64,000 nt of DNA, from positions 57,040,001 to 57,104,000 of the forward strand of contig JBITNC010000001.1 of the NCBI GenBank assembly GCA_050084985.1, in the 5' to 3' direction. The notes beneath the pieces were generated by a model. That model ran no database searches. It was not told where the DNA came from and saw only the letters and a program-made list of their open reading frames with translations. How positions within the stretch are numbered: the stretch's first letter is position 1; each line of letters starts with the position of its first letter. Positions 1 through 9,611 of this stretch are shown here, piece by piece. Source of the stretch: Nageia nagi. Lineage: Eukaryota > Pinophyta. A program made the position numbers and the translations under genes.

Positions 1-364
1 ATATCATACATATTATAATTCATATCACATAGTTTTATAAGTTTTATACTTATGATCACATCATTTTCTTGTATACGTATCATTTATGTTAGGGGTCACC
101 TCCTTATCTAACTCATTCACAAAACTTTGTATTTGATATCTTTTACCATTTGTTGTAATACACCATTGTCAATGAAAAAATCACAATCAATTCTAATATG
201 TCATTATCAACCACTAGTGAATAACACTATTAAATTTCAAGTACTATTATATTATTTTTATTCTTATCTCTGTTTTTATATGTATCTATATATGTATATA
301 TACATACTACATCAAGCATTTTTTGCATGGCTGAGAAAAATTAGTATATGTTAGATATATTAAG
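1..364. other. AT-rich flank, nothing recognised
   Basis: Low-complexity AT-rich DNA before the first LTR. A 75-codon open frame at 127-354 has no recognisable domain and a composition typical of random AT-rich sequence, so it is not called as a gene. Confidence 0.5.
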
Positions 365-621
365 TGTTAGAACATATAATGTATTATTGTGTAACATAGT
401 CTTTATATTGTATCTAGGTATTAATAATCCTTTTATATAATTCTCTATTTTATCACTAAATACCTAAAAGTGATAAAATAGCAAAAGATTTTAACTTCAC
501 TCAAGTATGACACTTGTCCATTCTAACCCTATGTAAACCTTTGGTTAAAAGGTGAATTAAGGTGAGGTTCTCACCTATAAATAAAGGGCTTGGGCTTATT
601 GTAAAACACACTTGTAGAAAG
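365..621 (+). repeat. Left part of an old copia LTR (element D), split by A
   Basis: The segment starts TGTTAGAAC and carries a TATAAATA box at 576-583. It stops at GAAAG (617-621), the target-site duplication of element A. The LTR resumes at 8541 with matching context, including the phrase about a 'tactccc...gaggaaccac'-like block seen in related LTRs, and ends near 8795 before a PBS. Joined, the two halves give an LTR of about 510 bp, close to the 460-500 bp of the related LTRs. Its sequence is clearly diverged from A, F and B, so D is an older or sister lineage. I did not find D's second LTR in the window. Confidence 0.75.
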
Positions 622-1119
622 TGTTAGAATTTGTAATGAAATATTGTGAATATCTAAACTCCTTTTAAATTCAATTAATCACTTAAGGGTATTTAGATAC
701 CTTAAGGGATTAATTGAATTCTTTAATATGTAGACTTTGACTTTACCAAGTGGTTAGTTGGTAGGTTAAAGTTAGGTGATACATTTATTGTAACCCTAAC
801 CTTACCCTTGGGTTAAAGGGAGGTTAGGGAGGTGCTCTCAAGCTATAAATAGAGGTCCTCTCCTCTTGTAACATAACTAAGTTTTTGGAGTAAGATTACT
901 CTACTAGTTGTGTAGGAGAGGAAGAGAATAGTTGTAAGAGGGGCATACTTGAGAATTGAGATACTAGTTGTGGATGTACTCCCAAGGAGGGAGGAACCAC
1001 ATTACACTTGTGTTATCTTGTGTGATTATGTTATCTTGTGTGATTGTGTTATCTTGTGCATGATTGATTTTCCAAGTCTTGGTCCTTGAGGATTTGTTTA
1101 GATCTAGTCTTAATCCTCA
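622..1119 (+). repeat. 5' LTR of A
   Basis: The LTR begins TGTTAGAATTTG and ends CCTCA. It matches 8073-8535 almost throughout. U3 contains a telomere-like inverted repeat (794-829) and a TATA box (844-851). A TTATCTTGTGTGATTGTG unit is present three times near 1012-1060, against one copy in the 3' LTR, which explains the length difference. Confidence 0.92.
794..851 (+). promoter_or_regulatory. LTR promoter: inverted repeat plus TATA box
   Basis: A 36-bp inverted repeat has arms CCCTAACC (794-801) and GGTTAGGG (822-829), with inner arms CCCTT and AAGGG. It ends 14 bp before TATAAATA at 844-851. The same arrangement is present in the LTRs of F (TATA 33774-33781 and 42527-42534) and B (TATA 47819-47826). 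The TATA box is a normal pol II element of an LTR. A role for the hairpin is inference. Confidence 0.65.
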
Positions 1120-1138
1120 TCAAAGAAACAGTCTCATG

Positions 1139-1890
1139 GCCGACCTGCATGCAACATGCGGAAGCGTCAAGAAGGCATGCGAGTTGTTTCATGACTTGCA
1201 ATACATGCCAAATTTGCACCCAACAGATATGTTGAAGTAGAAAAGGAAGGCACCTGATGTAGACCATTTCATGGACTGTAATGATCACAGAATCTACACA
1301 AATTGGATATGCACACAATGGTGTATGCGAATTGTTTAAATAAGATGCAGTCTTCTAGCCTCCTCCATGTCCTACCATGATCACAGGTTATGCATAAAAT
1401 GTGTACGTTGAAAGCTCCTCGCATTATTTAAATAAGATGTAGTCTTCTGGCCTCCTCCATGTCCTGCCATGATCACAGGCTATGCACAAAACGGATACGT
1501 TGAATGGGTCCGTGGATTGTTTGACAAGATGCATGATGCAGACCTATCTATGGCCTGCGTTGATCACCAGAAATGCCTCCTTGAACTGTAGTCTTCTAAC
1601 CTCTCCTCATCACAGGATATGCATGCTATAGACATCACTTCATGCATTGCAATAATCATAGGATATGCCCAACACAGATACGTTGAACAGCTCAATGTTA
1701 TATGGACTCCAATGATCATAGGATGTAGACTACATTTCATGGCCTGCCATGTTCATAGGATATGCACCAAGGATCTACACAAAATGCAGAGAAGGCTCCT
1801 GCAGATTATTTACCTAGATGCAGACATTATTTCATGGACTAAAATGCTCGTCGGATCTACACAACACGGATTAATGGCTCTGTTTCATTT
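1139..1890 (+). pseudogene. Degenerate PPR-repeat gene fragment inside A
   Basis: Pentatricopeptide-repeat remnants in shifting frames. At 1139-1200 the frame reads HATCGSVKKACELF, the usual 'YAKCGSVEKARELF' part of a plant PLS-class PPR repeat. Near 1300-1340 it reads IGYAHNGVCELFK. Around 1470-1545 it reads MITGYAQNGYVE and then LFDKMHDAD. Near 1645-1700 a GYAQ-like stretch recurs. PPR proteins normally bind organellar RNA in plastids or mitochondria. This copy has many frameshifts and stops and cannot encode one. It starts within about 20 bp of the LTR end, where the element's PBS should be, so it sits in the leader of retrotransposon A. Element B carries a related trace at 48914-48946. 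Confidence 0.75.
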
Positions 1891-3327
1891 TTAACATGAA
1901 ACTCCTCCCTCGCTGCCCTGAAGTCACGCATTAGGTGGTCAACCATCGATTGGCCACCCCATGCGACCTCCACCACCCTACGTAGCCTCCTCCTGCCACC
2001 TTCACCTTCCTTCTACACATTTTGGTCTCCCCTGCCACCCCTGCCCAGCCTCTCTACCTCCATGAGGCTTACACATGGCCCTTCAAATTTTTTTTGTCAA
2101 CTATAGTTGTTGAGTTTTTAATTTTTTACCCACTATAAATTTGATTTGATTTTTTTTGCCTTGGTCAAAATTAAATATTTAAAGGTTTTTTCCCTAAGTC
2201 TTTTTTAAGTAAACAAAGCCCCTATTTACTTACCATGCCTATTTCAAAGCCCAATTATAGCATCCAAGTTTTTAGGGATCACACATTACTTGAAAAACAC
2301 GGGGAGGAACCATACTTAAACACAATTTTTAGCATCCAAGTTTCAGCACTTTAAGTAAAGCGAGGGGAATTTTTATAATTTTTTACTTAAATCTTTATGG
2401 ATCTTGCATGCTAAGTTTATAATGCATGCCACTTAACCTTGTTAGGAATCAAGCATGCTTAGTACTTAAAATTTTAAGTTAAATAATGCATGATGCATGT
2501 TTATTACATAATTTTAAGTCATGGAATAATACATGTTTAAGTTATGGATTAATGCTAAGTAGGACTTAGCCTTTGTAAAATTCATTATTTTTGAACTTGA
2601 GCAAAAATATGAAAAATGTAAAAGTCCTTTAGGGGTTAGTACAAAACCCATTGGACTCTTAAGGTTTCAAGTTCATGTGGATGGAGTATTTTCACTTTAC
2701 TTTATATTTTTTGTACATTTGCTTTATACTTGCAAATATGCAAAATATTGAAAGTAACCGCTAAAATGAACACATCCGCACGTATTCTTCCACAACATGA
2801 CTTGTTTGGGGAGCCACAAGGTGAGGACAGGGCAGACTGGAGCCTTTTTAGTTTGAAGACCCAAGTGGTGGTAAGTCTGTCTTAATTGCCCCTAAGACCT
2901 CAGTTGGATTGGACATAACTCTATTAGGTGGACAGGCATGTGTGTAGTGATACCACATGTCCGCACGTCCATTCAGGGATTATCCTGATAACCTAGGAGG
3001 AAAACTGAAATCCTTAATCAAGATAATTAAAATGGTCGGTCCAAGATACATCGGATCCTTGGAAAATAGTTAGTACTTCTCCTTGTGAGAGTATATTACT
3101 GACCAAGGTGAACTGGTTGAGGACTGGTAGTACCTAGGCTCCACCTTGCGAGCATCCAGGTGAAGGCCTAATTCTATACAAGGAAACAACCCCAACTTTA
3201 TCCTTCTATGGATCATGGTTAATAAGTTTGCACATGTGGGACATGTTTGCTTATTAGATGTTTTATATGTATAGATGGAAAATTGTAAAAGTTTGCATTC
3301 TTATTGCATATTTATTTTTTTGTAGCA
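1891..3327 (+). other. Leader region of A, with conserved ~480-bp block
   Basis: 1891-2090 is C-rich and unlike its surroundings; I cannot identify it. From about 2200 the sequence matches the leader of F (from about 36480). The best-kept part (about 2760-3240) also matches F (36955-37440) and, inverted, H (59640-60075). It includes ACATGACTTGTTTGGGGAG at about 2797. The end (3305-3327) is T-rich and finishes tgtag/ca directly before the gag ATG. F and H have the same arrangement, and it looks like a 3' splice site. Confidence 0.7.
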
Positions 3328-6300
3328 ATGGTTGAAACCTTCGTTCCCAAGCATATACTCGACGGTTCCAACTTTGGAATATGGGAACCTTGTATGAAAG
3401 CCGAGTTACAAGCAAGGAAGCTGTGGCAGATAGTTAGTGAAGACTTGGTCACTCCTACCGATGAGAAGGCTCTTGAAGTATACAACTCAAAGAATGAGTT
3501 AGGAACTTCAATGATTTATCATGCAGTTTTAGATGACGTCCTTCTCATGATCTCTTCATCAACATCAGCAAAGGAAGCTTGGGATAGGCTAAAGAAAATT
3601 TACCTTGGGTCAAAATTTTCAAGGAGGTTCACTATTCTACAAAAATTGTTGCAATATCATCAAGGTGAAGATGAAAGTGCCTCTATCTACTTGAATAAAA
3701 TCATTGACCTCAGGATACAACTGGTTGGTTGTGGGTGCAACTGGATCAATGATGAGTTCATGGTCTTCATCATTCTTCAAAGCCTTACTACAAAGTTTAA
3801 TAACTTTGTCACGGTTATGGAAATAAGGCTCGATGATGAAGAAGATGTCATCTCTCTTGATAACCTTTCTAGACTCCTTCTGAAGCATGAGGAAAATTTG
3901 AATAAGAAAATGTTGAACCTTTCTCCAAAGGACAATAGCATTGCTCTAGGAGCAACCAAAACTCCTTTCAAGAAAAAGTTCAAACATTATAAATTCAAAG
4001 ATAACAAGTTCTCATCTACCTTCAGGAAGTATGACAAAAAGGGCAACAATAATGGCAACTTCAGGCAAAGGAATGACAAAGCTGGATCAAGCAATCCAAC
4101 ACCTTAGAAAAATTTTGATGGAAATTGTAATTTTTGTGGCATCTTTGGGCACAAAGAGTATGATTATCGTAAAAAGAAATTTGCTCAAAAAGGTAAGGGA
4201 AATGCAAATATGAGAAATTTCAATAATAGAAAGAAGAACAAGCATACTGCTACTGTTGCCTACTACTCAATGACTCAAACTGTTTCAAATGATTGGATTG
4301 TTGATTCAGGATGCACTAATCACATGTGTTATGAAAAGGATAAGTTTGAAAACTTTCATAAGTACAAGAAGGATGCAGTTGTGATAGGTGATAATATAGT
4401 CCTTGATGTTCAAGGAATAGGGAGTGTGAAGATTCATGGAAAGACTCTTGATAATGTCTTTTATGTGCCCAAACTATGGATGAATCTTATCTCCATAATT
4501 CAGATTACAAGGAAAGGATACTCATTTGAGTTTACCTCACACTCTTGGTGTGTTAAGAAAGGACTTGCCACCTTCATGAAAGGATCAGTAAAGGATGACC
4601 TTTATATTGTGGATCAAGTTCCTTCAAAAATATGTCTTGCTACCAATGTTTGTTCAAAGGGTAATCTTTGGCATCAATGATTAGGGCACCTTAACCACAA
4701 GAGTATTCAAGATATGAAAACTCAAGCACTTGTGGAAGGTTTACCTAATATTTCACCTATAATTGGTCTCTGTGAAAGGTGCATTCTAGGAAAGATGAAT
4801 AGGCAAAAGTTTGAAAAAGATAAGGCAACTTGAGCTACTCATCCTCTTTAGCTTGTGCATTCAGATTTGATGGGTCCGTTTCAGACTAAGTCTCTAGGGG
4901 GAGCTTCTTATGTTCTGACCTTCATTGATGACTTCAGTAGGATGACATTTGGTTATCTACTTGAGCACAAGGATCAAACTTTTGACAGGTTTATAGACTT
5001 CAAGGCTCTTGTTGAAAATCAAACTGATTTTAAGATCAAGATGCTGAGATTTGATAATGGGGGTGAGTATAATAGCAATGAGTTTAACGACTATTGTGTT
5101 AAACATGGGATCAAGCAGCAATTCACAATCGCTTACACCCCTCAGAAAAATGGAGTTGCTGAAAGGAAGAATCGAACCATTATGGAAATGGAAAGATGCA
5201 TGTTGGGTAACCTTCCTAATTTCTTACAGAGAGAAGTTATTCACACTGCTATTCACACCCTAAATAGGTGTCCTACTAAGGCAGTTGAAGGTAAAACTAT
5301 GTATGAAGCATGGACAGGAAAGAAACCTAACCTCTCACACTTTAGAGTCTTCAGTTGTGATGCATTTGCCTTCATTACCTCAGAGAAAAGAAAGAAGCTA
5401 GATAAATGATCAGAAAAATGCATCTTTATGGGGTATGATAATCAGCATAGAGGTTACAGGCTCTACTCCTCATCCCATAACATCGTCTTTGTTTCTAGAG
5501 ATGTCAAGTTCAATGAACTTCCTGAGGATACGACCTCTCATGTTGAGGTGTCTAATACAGATGATTCTTCGCTTGCACCTAACTGGTTGGATGATCATGT
5601 AGGGAAGTCACCACAAGAGCAAAATTCTCCAGCTTAGAGAATTACAAGGAGTATGACCTTGAATAACTCTTTATTTGCCAAAATTGATAATACACATGAG
5701 CCATCAACCTTCAAAGAAGCTTCCAAGCAAGAGTGTTGGATGGAAGCTATGAAATTTGAGTATGTGGCGCTCATGAAAAATGAAACTTGGGATTTGGTTC
5801 CTTATCCCAATGAGAAAAATGTGATAGGAAATAAATGGATATACAAGGTCAAGTACAATTCTGATGGAAAAATTGAAAAATACAAAGCAAGGTTAGTGGC
5901 CAAAGGATTCACTCAGAAATATGGTATTGATTATGAGGAAACCTTTGCTCCTATGGCCAAGATGCCTACTGTTAGAATAATCCTTGCTCTTTCTGCATCT
6001 CAAGGATGGAAAGCTTTTCAACTTGATGTCAAAAGTGCATTTCTCAATGGTGACTTGGATGTAGAAATCTACATGAATCAACTAGAAGGATTTATTCCAG
6101 AAGGTAAAGAGTCTCTTGTGTGTAAGCTAAAGAAGTCTTTGTATGGACTTAAGCAAGCACCTTGAGCATGGTACAAGAAAATTTCAGGATTCTTTGTAGA
6201 TATTGGCTTTTCCAAGTGCTTCTCTGACTCAGATCTCTATGTACTCAATCAAGGAAAAGACATGGTCTTAATTCTCTTTTATGTGGATTATCTTTTCATA

Positions 6301-7245
6301 ACTGGTAATAATATTGAAATCATCCAAGAGTGCATCTCCAAACTGAAGGCAACATTTGAAATGACTGATCTAGGTCTATTGCATTACTATCTTGGGATGC
6401 AAGTATACCAACACAAAGATTGTACTTATCTTAGTCAATCTAAGTATATATCAGACATCTTGCAAAAGTTTGGAATGGAGGAGTGTAAATATGCTGCAAT
6501 ACCTATTTCTCCTAGAATCATGGTATCTTTGAGCTCATATTCTCAGTTGGCTGATGCTACAGCTTATAGGTAATTGATTGGTAGTCTTCTGTATCTGGCT
6601 ATCTCTCGACCTGATATTGCCTTTGCAATGAATCTGATGGCATGATTCATGCAAAAACCATATGTTGAACACCTCAATGCTATTAAGCAAATCTTGAGGT
6701 ATGTCATAGGGATAAAGGATCTTGCTCTTAAGTATTCCAAAGTGCCCTCGATTGTTCTCTCAGGGTTCTCAGATTCTGATTATGGGGGTGATAGAGATGA
6801 CAGGAAGTCAACCTCTGCTTATGTGTTTAGCATTGGTTCAGGTGCTATCTCTTGGGCTTCCAAGAAGCAACCTATTGTGACTCTTTCTACCACTGAAGTT
6901 GAATATCGAGCCATGTCTGTTGCCACCCAAGATGCTATTTGGTTGAGGCATCTTCTAAACAAAATTGGGTATAAGCAAAATGGCCCATCTCTTATTTCTT
7001 CAGACAATCAATCGGCTATCTCTTTGGCTAAGAATCCTATGTTCCATCAGAGAACCAAACATGTGGAAATCCAAGCCCATTTTATCAGGGAGAAGGTTCT
7101 AGATGACATCATACACTTAGCGTATTGTCCATCTACTAAAAACTCCATTGATTTGTTCACCAAGCCCCTTCCTGAAACTCAGTTCAGCAAGCTTAGGGAT
7201 TCTCTAGGGTTGGTGAAGTTGCCCTCAAGGGGGAGTGAAGTTTGA
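3328..7245 (+). pseudogene. Copia gag-pol polyprotein of A, nine in-frame stops
   Basis: A single reading frame of about 1,300 codons with no frameshift. Gag starts at MVETFVPKHILDGSNFGIW (3328), and a CCHC-like knuckle follows at about 4125-4165 (CNFCGIFGHKEYDY, last Cys changed to Tyr). The protease motif WIVDSGCTNHM is at about 4290. The integrase HHCC region covers 4670-4800, and the core has HSDLMGP, RFDNGGEY and NGVAERKNRT (4855-5190). RT carries QLDVKSAFLNGD (about 6018) and the catalytic box YVDY at about 6280, where YVDD is usual, so one catalytic Asp is lost. RNase H has SDSDYGGD, STTEVEYRAM and SSDNQSAI (6770-7020). Stops are at 4105 TAG, 4678 TGA, 4831 TGA, 4849 TAG, 5407 TGA, 5635 TAG, 6163 TGA, 6571 TAG and 6643 TGA. 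None is TAA. The start is chosen by agreement with F and H. Confidence 0.93.
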
Positions 7246-7315
7246 ACTTTTGTTAGTGATGACAACTTCACCTCTAAGAGGCCTTTTTTGATTGTACATT
7301 CTATACCTCCGTGGT

Positions 7316-7577
7316 AAGTTTGCTCTGTATGACAAACTTGTTGTATAATTGTTGTTATAGAGTGTTGATTATTTTATACCTCAGTGGTAAGTTTGCTCTG
7401 CGTGACAAACTTGTTGTACATTTTATACCTCCGTGGTAAGTTTGCTCTGCGTGAGAAACTTGTTGTACAAATTTTTGAGCATATAATAAATATACCTCTA
7501 TGGTAAGTTCGCTCTGCATGAGGAACTTGTTGTACATTCTATACCTCCGTGGTGAGTTTGCTCTGCATGAGAAACTC
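7316..7577 (+). repeat. Array of five small hairpins downstream of pol (A)
   Basis: Five units start at 7316, 7389, 7438, 7505 and 7554, spaced 49-73 bp. Each is a 24-nt inverted repeat: a 6-bp outer arm, an unpaired G, inner arm CTC, a 5-nt loop, GAG, then the matching outer arm. Units 1-3 have AAGTTT/AAACTT, unit 4 AAGTTC/GAACTT and unit 5 GAGTTT/AAACTC, so arm changes are paired. Units 1 and 2 have GAC where GAG is expected, which breaks one inner pair. Each unit is preceded by TATACCTC..TGGT. The array lies between the pol stop and the 3' LTR, and F and B have equivalents. Function unknown. Confidence 0.75.
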
Positions 7578-8063
7578 ATTATACAATTTTTATGCTCTAT
7601 TAAAAATCAACACATGTCTATATACAACAGGTGACTATGAGTGATGGCTTGGCATCTCTATGATGACTTATAGTGCACCATTGATTAGTTATTTATAATA
7701 TGGCATTATTTGATTCTCTTATTTGAATATATGATGCATCTAACTGATTTTATTCATGAGTTGCTTATAGCATGTAGGATCTTCTTCAGAAATGCAGGTT
7801 ACTCACCCTGTGTAAGCTAGCTCATGGAGACTCACATGTTAGCTTAATGTTGATCGACTACTATGTATAGTGAAACCAGTTGTGGTTAATGATTATATTG
7901 TAAACCATTTTTTTATCAAATGGTAATGTAGTGAGTCTCATACTAGTTCTCAAAAAGATTCTCAAATATGTAAATGTTCTCATCTCCACTTGTATCTCTA
8001 TGGAGGAGAACTCTCTCTTACTCTCTCTCTTCTCTCTTCTATGCTCTATCCCAATATTGCATT

Positions 8064-8072
8064 AAGGGGGAG
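8064..8072 (+). other. Polypurine tract of A
   Basis: AAGGGGGAG lies immediately before the 3' LTR, the normal place for the plus-strand primer. It is preceded by a CT-rich run at about 8008-8045. An identical AAGGGGGAGTG occurs at 7227-7237, inside the last codons of pol. Confidence 0.85.
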
Positions 8073-8535
8073 TGTTAGAATTTGTAATGAAATATTGTGA
8101 ATATCTAAACTCCTTGTAAATTCAATTAATCACTTAAGGGTATTTAGATACCTTAAGGGATTAATTGAATTCTTTAATATGTAGACTTTGACTTTACCAA
8201 GTGGTTAGTTGGTAGGTTAAAGTTAGGTGATACATTTATTGTAACCCTAACCTTACCCTTGGGTTAAAGGGAGGTTAGGGAGGTGCTCTCAAGCTATAAA
8301 TAGAGGGCCTCTCCTCTTGTAACATAACTAAGTTTTTGGAGTAAGATTACTCTACTAGTTGTGTAGGAGAGGAAGAGAATAGTTGTAAGAGGGGCATACT
8401 TGAGAATTGAGATACTAGTTGTGGATGTACTCCCAAGGAGGGAGGAACCACATTACACTTGTGTTATATTGTGTATGATTGAGTTTCCTAGTCTTGGTCC
8501 TTGAGGATTTGTTTAGATCTAGTCTTAATCCTTCA
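8073..8535 (+). repeat. 3' LTR of A
   Basis: Near-identical to 622-1119, with a TATA box at 8295-8302. It ends CCTTCA and is followed by the target duplication GAAAG (8536-8540). It lacks the extra TTATCTTGTGTG units of the 5' LTR. Confidence 0.93.
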
Positions 8536-8540
8536 GAAAG

Positions 8541-8795
8541 CACTCTCATACTTGTAGTGTGAGGAGATCTTGATCTTGTAGGAAGCTTGAATATGATTCT
8601 AATTGTAGAGAGAGTTAGAGATCTTACAATAATAGAAATTTGAGATGGTTCAAGTGGATGTACTCCCATAGTTGGAAGAACCACTATACATGTTTGATTT
8701 CTCTTGTGTGAATGATCTATGTGTTCTTAATATTAGTGGAAGATTCCATCCAAGGTGATATTGGGTGGAGATAAATAATTACTTCATCTCATTCA
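8541..8795 (+). repeat. Right part of old copia LTR (element D)
   Basis: Continuation of the LTR broken at 621. It contains GGATGTACTCCCATAG and a following GAAGAACCAC, the counterpart of the GTACTCCCAAGGAGG block in A, F and B. It ends about ATTCA at 8795, three bases before a tRNA-like primer-binding site. Confidence 0.75.
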
Positions 8796-9338
8796 TGTGG
8801 TATTAGAGCATCACTTGGAGATCTTCCATTCATCTTATGAGGTAAAACCATCTTAAGGTATAAATATTTTCTCCTCGCTCTCTTATATTTTGTAAGCTAA
8901 ATTTTTTTGCAATTGTGTTTTGCTAAAATTTAGCTCTTTTAAGCTTTTTTATTTCTTACACAAGCTATTTTTTGTTAAATTAAGCCTTAAGCTTATATAT
9001 GTGTTAAAATAGCTTCTTGATGTAAGAATAACTTAAAAATTAAGGAAATATGTTAATGCTTTCTAACAATTTTTCTATATTAACATTCTCTTTTTTGTAA
9101 GAGATTAACCTTTTTTTTGTTAAAGCGTTAGTATGCAATTTTATGTATGGTTATATATGTTAGTTTCTAACATTATTTGCTCTATTGGTTATTTTGTAAG
9201 GCATTTTTTTTGCAATCCTGCTAAGATTTCAAAATTCATTATTAAATAACCTTTTACAAAATTTATTACATTATATATATATACAATTTATTATGATAGA
9301 TTGCAAATTTGTTTTTCAATTTGAACCTTTTGCCACAC
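8796..9338 (+). other. PBS and start of leader of element D
   Basis: TGGTATTAGAGC at 8798-8809 is one base from the standard plant copia PBS complementary to initiator tRNA-Met. ATGAG/GTAAAA at 8837-8847 matches the possible 5' splice site of B and H. The rest is AT-rich leader without a gene, cut by the insertion of element C. Sequence from 15270 on may be its continuation, but I could not prove this. Confidence 0.6.
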
Positions 9339-9579
9339 CAAATAACTCCAAGATCAAAAAGCATTATATTAGGTTAGAATAATACCTTAATACATAAGAA
9401 TATTTATGCTTTACATTCACCTTCTTGGGTGACCCTTGAGATACAATGTAACTCTTCATATTCTCTTAGAAATGATGCTTAAAATTCTAGCACACACAAA
9501 GCTACGAATTTACTAAATATAGTAAGTAACTGCTACTATATTATATTTACCATAATCCCTAAGGATTAAGTGTCTAAAA
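9339..9579 (-). repeat. 3' LTR of C
   Basis: Matches 15034-15269 with many small differences (blocks such as TAACTCCAAGATCAAAAAGC and GTGACCCTTGAGATACAATG are shared). The adjacent 9580-9588 reads AAGAGGGAA on the minus strand, a good polypurine tract. Confidence 0.8.
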
Positions 9580-9611
9580 TTCCCTCTTAATCCAAAGGGG
9601 TGTTGGTAAGT

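Larger units (their letters stand above)
622..8535 (+). mobile_element. Ty1/copia LTR retrotransposon A, full length
   Basis: A complete element with two LTRs (622-1119 and 8073-8535), TG...CA ends and a perfect 5-bp target duplication GAAAG at 617-621 and 8536-8540. Domain order is gag, protease, integrase, RT, RNase H, which defines copia. The two LTRs differ by only a handful of substitutions by eye, plus an extra ~33 bp near the end of the 5' LTR where a TTATCTTGTGTGATT-type unit is repeated, so insertion was fairly recent. The expected primer-binding site directly after the 5' LTR is missing: the LTR runs straight into PPR-like DNA. The coding frame has nine stops. The element is defective for its own movement. 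Confidence 0.93.

Noticed and set aside
3637-3983. Minus-strand frames within gag of A
   Set aside because: Shadow frames of the polyprotein; the same shadows occur in F.
8798-8809. tRNA gene at the TGGTATTAGAGC site
   Set aside because: It is a primer-binding site complementary to a tRNA 3' end; no cloverleaf around it.
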